From assembly GCA_036725605.1 (NCBI GenBank), contig DAIMDW010000001.1:434001-498000 (forward strand): a stretch of DNA of 64,000 bases, written 5' to 3'. The notes below the pieces were generated by a model that had not been told where the DNA came from, ran no database searches, and saw only the letters and a program-made list of their open reading frames with translations. This stretch comes from CALBTQ01 sp036725605 (lineage in GTDB: Bacteria > Lernaellota > Lernaellaia > Lernaellales > Lernaellaceae). The translations under genes and the position numbers were made by a program. Positions 60,382-64,000 of the stretch are shown here, piece by piece; the first letter of the stretch is position 1, and every line of letters starts with the position of its first letter.

Positions 60382-61729
60382 TTCGCCATCCTCGCGTGGT
60401 CAGCAACGCCAGCGTCAATACAATCGTCAGCATGTGCGCGTAGGCATCGAACATCATCGCATCATACAGGTTCGCCGCGCCGATCGCCGCCGTCATTCCG
60501 GTCACCACGGCCAACGGCGGATCGACGCCTTCCCGCACCCTCGCCCACCATACTTGCAAAATGAAAATCGCCAATGCCGCCAGCGCCAGCAAGCCGATAA
60601 TCCCCTGATTGGCCAACGCCGTCAGCACAATATTGTGCGGCTGGTACAATCCCTGCCCGAGGTAGAGATCGAAATTGCTGGCCGGCAACGCCTCATGATA
60701 CCGATAGCGGAAGCGATCGACGCCGACGCCCACCAGCGGCGAGGTTTTGCCCAACCGCCACGCGGCTCGCCACAATAATAGGCGCGTTTGGACCGACTCG
60801 TCGCCGCCGTGCGCCACGTCGGTCATGATCAACGGACGGCATTCCTCCTCGCTTCGCCTTTCAACCGGTGCCCCGTTCGGCTGTCGCATGAATAAAATCG
60901 AAGCGCCGATGAGCACGACGACCAATCCGCCGCTCAAACCCACAAGCAGTTTGTGCGCGCTTTTTCCGCGCCACAGGTAGACCGCCAGCCCGATCAAAAT
61001 TCCACCCGCCAACGCCAGCCACGCGCCGCGGCTGAAGGTCAGCGCCAGCGCGCACAGGTGCAGCGGCAAGGCAAACGCGGCGGCCTGTCTCCAATAGCGG
61101 TCATCGTCCGTGAACAGCAACAACAGCGCCGCGCCGATCGCCATCACCAAAAAATAGGAAAACGTGTTGCAGTAACCGAAAACCGACGCAGCGCGAATGA
61201 CGTATCCGTTCGCGGTCAGAAAATTTCCCGTGGTGAACGACAGCGGCGCCGCCGGATCGTACACGGCGAATTTGTTGGGAATCCACAATTTCAACAACGG
61301 ATCGAGCAACTCGGGCCAGATGCTCTGCACCAGACCGATGATGGAAAAGCAAATCGCCGCCGCCGTCATCGCCCGCAAGGCGGTCAGCACCATCCGCCGC
61401 TGGGCGAACAGTCTTTTCACCGCCAGATACAGCATGACTCCGGCGAAAAAACGGAGGATGAATTTCACCGCCGCGCCGCGATCGTCGCCGATGAAAATTG
61501 TCGTGATGATCATCGAGACAACGATTGCGCCCAGGCCGACGGCGATACGATCGAGTGCGAAAAAACCCTTGCCCAAATACAACAACGCGCCGGCGAGCAA
61601 CAACGCCAGGCACAATTCGGTGGTGGTCAGCTTGACGCCGCCCAGAGAGCCCAGCGGCAATTCCAGAAAGGCAAACGAGTAGGCCAATCCCAACAAGGCG
61701 GCGACGGCGGGTTGGAGTCGCGGCCTCAC
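60374..61729 (-). CDS. O-antigen ligase/polymerase (Wzy/WaaL-like)
   Basis: A 451-residue polytopic membrane protein starting at a GTG. A large periplasmic loop in the second half (about residues 275-345) with GVGVDRFRYRYHEALPASNFD and HNIVLTALANQGIIG is typical of the Wzy_C (O-antigen ligase) family. It either polymerises repeat units or transfers the glycan to lipid A core; sequence does not decide. Flippase and initiating transferase downstream point to a Wzy-dependent pathway. Confidence 0.75.
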   Translation of the reverse strand: MRPRLQPAVAALLGLAYSFAFLELPLGSLGGVKLTTTELCLALLLAGALLYLGKGFFALDRIAVGLGAIVVSMIITTIFIGDDRGAAVKFILRFFAGVMLYLAVKRLFAQRRMVLTALRAMTAAAICFSIIGLVQSIWPELLDPLLKLWIPNKFAVYDPAAPLSFTTGNFLTANGYVIRAASVFGYCNTFSYFLVMAIGAALLLLFTDDDRYWRQAAAFALPLHLCALALTFSRGAWLALAGGILIGLAVYLWRGKSAHKLLVGLSGGLVVVLIGASILFMRQPNGAPVERRSEEECRPLIMTDVAHGGDESVQTRLLLWRAAWRLGKTSPLVGVGVDRFRYRYHEALPASNFDLYLGQGLYQPHNIVLTALANQGIIGLLALAALAIFILQVWWARVREGVDPPLAVVTGMTAAIGAANLYDAMMFDAYAHMLTIVLTLALLTTRGWRNE

Positions 61730-61734
61730 CGGCG

Positions 61735-62856
61735 TTATCCCTGCTGCGCGCGGTACGTTGCGTAATACCCTTCCACGTGCTCCTTGATGCGCCGCCGAAA
61801 AACCTCGCGGTCGAAGGTCAGCGCATGCTCGCGCGTATGGGCCGCCTCGAAACGGCTTTCATTTTGTTCGAAGGTCGCGATCGCCTGCATCAAGCCGTCG
61901 ACCGTTTGTTCATGGAAAAACACGCCGGTCGGGTTTTCCTCGTGCAGTCCGCGCACCGTTTCCAGCGCGCCGCCTTTGCCAAAGGCGATTACCGGACGCC
62001 CGGACGCCTGCGCCTCCAACGGCGTGATGCCGAAATCCTCTTCACCGGGGAACACAAAGGCGCGGCACTTTTGATAGAGCTCGACGATCGTCGCGTCGTC
62101 CTGCCAGCCGAGAAAATCGATGTACTCGCCGCCGATCCGGCGCAGTAGATCTTCGTCCTGTCCCGTGCCGACGACCTTGATCTTGCGTTTCATCCGCGCG
62201 CAGGCCTGCACGGCCAAATCGATGCGCTTATAAGGGGCCAAGGCGGAAACGACCAGGTAAAAATCCTCCGGTTGGCCGATGGAGAACCGCGCCGTGTCGA
62301 CCGGCGGATGAATCACGGTCGATTCGCGGCGGTAGTGCTTGGCGATGCGCTTGGCCACATGCCCGCTGTTGGCGATGAAATCGTCGACGCGGTTGGCCGA
62401 CGCCACATCCCACAGGCGCAGGTAGTTGGCGAAAAACGAGATGATCAACCGCTTGAATCGGCCGGTTCGCTGTGCGCCGAAATATTCCTCGAACAGCTCC
62501 CACACATAGCGCATCGGCGTGTGAATATAACTGATGTGACAGGTCGCCGGCTGTGTAATCACGCCCTTGGCGACGCAGTGGCTGGTGGAGAGCACCAGGT
62601 CGTATTCGCGCAGATCGAACTGCTCGATGGCCGTGGGCATCAGCGGCAGATAATAGCGGTACCAATCGACCGCCTTGGGCAGCTTCTGGATGCCGCTGGT
62701 GATTATCTTGCGGTTTTCGATCACCGGCGTCAGCTTGCCGGGCACGTGCAGCAAGGTGTACAGGTCCGCTTCGGGCCACAACTCGCACATGACCTCCAGC
62801 ACCTTTTCGCCGCCGCGCATGCCGGTCAACCAATCGTGGATCAACGCTATTTTCAT
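61735..62856 (-). CDS. GT4 glycosyltransferase, first of two tandem paralogues
   Basis: A 373-residue enzyme starting IALIHDWLTGMRGGEKVLEV. The donor site has VVSALAPYKRIDLAVQA, VVGTGQDEDLLRR and EEDFGITPLEAQASGRPVIAFGKGG, with paired glutamates. Its whole layout, including the CHISYIHTPMRYVWE segment, matches the neighbour at 62853, so the two come from a duplication. It overlaps that gene by four bases. Acts in assembly of the surface glycan; acceptor unknown. Confidence 0.87.
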   Translation of the reverse strand: MKIALIHDWLTGMRGGEKVLEVMCELWPEADLYTLLHVPGKLTPVIENRKIITSGIQKLPKAVDWYRYYLPLMPTAIEQFDLREYDLVLSTSHCVAKGVITQPATCHISYIHTPMRYVWELFEEYFGAQRTGRFKRLIISFFANYLRLWDVASANRVDDFIANSGHVAKRIAKHYRRESTVIHPPVDTARFSIGQPEDFYLVVSALAPYKRIDLAVQACARMKRKIKVVGTGQDEDLLRRIGGEYIDFLGWQDDATIVELYQKCRAFVFPGEEDFGITPLEAQASGRPVIAFGKGGALETVRGLHEENPTGVFFHEQTVDGLMQAIATFEQNESRFEAAHTREHALTFDREVFRRRIKEHVEGYYATYRAQQG

Positions 62857-64000
62857 CGGTTCCCTCCGCCCGATCCGGCGGTCATTATATTGTCGACGGT
62901 TTCCTTGATTTCCTTTTTAAAACGCTCCGGGGCGAACGAGGCGACGCGTGCGCTCAGTTTCGCCGGATCGAAGCGGTCGGATATCGTTTCAAACAGGCGC
63001 ACCGCGTCGACCAGCGAAGCGATATCCTGTCGCGGGAAGAACAACCCGCCGTATTCGCCGGCCGCCAACGCTTCACGGTCACGGTCGCCATCGCCGGTCA
63101 TTGGATACGCGCCAAGGGTTTCGAGTACGCCGCCTTTGCCGTAGGCAATTACCGGCTTGCCGGCCGCCTGCGCCTCCAACGGCGCGATGCCGAAATCCTC
63201 TTCGGCCGCGAAAACAAACGCCCGGCAACGCGCCATCTGCTCGGCAACGGCCTCGTCGGACAAGCGCCCCAGGAAACGGACATTCGGTCCGGCATATTTT
63301 TTCAACCGGCGAAATTCCTGTCCTTCGCCGACGATCCGTAACGGCAGACGCAACTCACGAAAGGCCTGCAAAACAAGGTCGATTCGCTTGTACGGCGCAA
63401 ACGAGGAAACCAGCAGGTAGTAGTCCTCCGCCTTTTCGTGGGCAAAGCGCGTCACGTCGACCGGCGGATAAATCACCCGCGCATCGCGGCGGTAATGCTT
63501 GGCAATGCGCCGCGCGATGTGGCGGCTGATGGCGATGAAATGATCGACGCGCCGGCTGCTGAGCGCATCCCACATACGCAGGCCGTTGAGGAACGGCGGA
63601 ATCAACCGACGGCTGAGCGGGCTGAACACCTCGCGGGAAAAATACAGGTGCGCCATGTCCCACGCGTAGCGCATCGGCGTGTAACAATAACTTATGTGCA
63701 CTTGATGCGGATGGCAGCGTACGCCCTTGGCCGCGCAATGGCTCGACGACAAAATCAGATCGTACTCGCGCAGGTCAAACATTTCGATCGCCGTGGGAAA
63801 CAGCGGCAGATAATAGCGATAGCCCTTGGTCGCGAACGGCATCTTTTGGATGAAGCTGGTGTGAATCGGCATGGTCTCGATGCGCCGCGAAACCGCACCT
63901 TTGTTATGCAGCAGCGTATACAGATGCGCTTCGGGAAACAGTTCGCAAAACGCTTCCAGGCAACGCTCGCCGCCCCGCATGCCGGTCAGCCAATCGTGCA
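62853..64000 (-). CDS. GT4 glycosyltransferase, second paralogue, 5' end outside window
   Basis: About 381 residues are visible; the reading frame continues through the right edge. By comparison with its paralogue at 61735 only about six residues before HDWLTGMRGGERCLEA are missing. The Met at 63980 is internal, not the start. Donor motifs are LVSSFAPYKRIDLVLQA, IVGEGQEFRRLKK and EEDFGIAPLEAQAAGKPVIAYGKGG. It belongs to the EPS transcript, whose promoter lies beyond the window. Confidence 0.85.
   Translation of the reverse strand, partial: HDWLTGMRGGERCLEAFCELFPEAHLYTLLHNKGAVSRRIETMPIHTSFIQKMPFATKGYRYYLPLFPTAIEMFDLREYDLILSSSHCAAKGVRCHPHQVHISYCYTPMRYAWDMAHLYFSREVFSPLSRRLIPPFLNGLRMWDALSSRRVDHFIAISRHIARRIAKHYRRDARVIYPPVDVTRFAHEKAEDYYLLVSSFAPYKRIDLVLQAFRELRLPLRIVGEGQEFRRLKKYAGPNVRFLGRLSDEAVAEQMARCRAFVFAAEEDFGIAPLEAQAAGKPVIAYGKGGVLETLGAYPMTGDGDRDREALAAGEYGGLFFPRQDIASLVDAVRLFETISDRFDPAKLSARVASFAPERFKKEIKETVDNIMTAGSGGGNR

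Noticed and set aside
1..64000. tRNA, rRNA, CRISPR, IS element, integrase or phage genes
   Set aside because: None seen by eye in the gaps or on either strand. Short tRNA-like words occur only inside coding genes.

Overview
The window is GC-rich, tightly packed Gram-negative chromosome. Stop and start codons often overlap by 1-4 bases, no intergenic gap exceeds about 300 bases, and I see no rRNA, tRNA, IS element, phage gene or CRISPR array. Outer-membrane barrels, lipoproteins, a FlgB rod protein and a Wzx/Wzy-type polysaccharide locus indicate a diderm that is, or descends from, a flagellated bacterium. 2-oxoacid:ferredoxin oxidoreductase, a 2-hydroxyacyl-CoA dehydratase-type protein, a five-haem cytochrome, PyrK/PyrD and several Fe-S proteins suggest an anaerobic or facultative metabolism. 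Gene content resembles deltaproteobacterial or related candidate-phylum lineages, but this is an inference and I cannot name a species.

Layout. 1-3385 (minus): a truncated 2-hydroxyacyl-CoA dehydratase-type gene, then a small envelope-glycan operon (GT9, DPM1-like GT2, exported phosphoesterase). 3514-4563 (plus): two small membrane proteins and an orphan flgB behind a sigma-54 type promoter. 4565-9279 (minus): dgt, a Mut7-C protein, and the overlapping RNA/ribosome operon rnc-era-der. 9382-16703: a lipoprotein; mtaB and a PfkB kinase with their own promoter; a FadL-type porin with an Fe-S protein; a five-haem cytochrome and another barrel. 16823-28150 (plus): a HExxH SprA-related protein, then a TCA cluster acnA-korA-korB-sdhA-sdhB-aspartase/fumarase-gltA. 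28214-33520: a Tat-signal AmrS-like radical SAM protein, an MFS carrier, and a minus-strand operon ending in a PilZ-lipase fusion. 33634-41385: two HD proteins (one at 32945), a sugar symporter with a ceramidase-like hydrolase and coaE, a metallo-beta-lactamase protein, a CCA/poly(A) polymerase, rph and rdgB. 41336-53229: glycosyltransferases, a SurA-like chaperone, a lipoprotein carrying half an esterase, rimI-pyrK-pyrD, an FG-GAP protein, a PBP4-type carboxypeptidase and efp. 53239-64000 (minus): a nine-gene exopolysaccharide/O-antigen locus running off the right edge.

How the genes work together. The TCA cluster runs from citrate synthase through aconitase and ferredoxin-linked 2-oxoglutarate oxidation to succinate/fumarate/malate, but there is no membrane anchor for the SdhAB pair here. 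The right-hand locus makes UDP-galactose, UDP-glucuronate and UDP-xylose, starts a glycan on undecaprenyl phosphate, extends it with three GT4 enzymes, then flips and polymerises or ligates it. Points most worth a second look are the PilZ-lipase fusion, the sigma-54 promoter on a lone flgB, the anchorless succinate dehydrogenase/fumarate reductase, the mosaic AT-rich Mut7-C gene that has lost an acidic residue, and the Tat-signal radical SAM enzyme.
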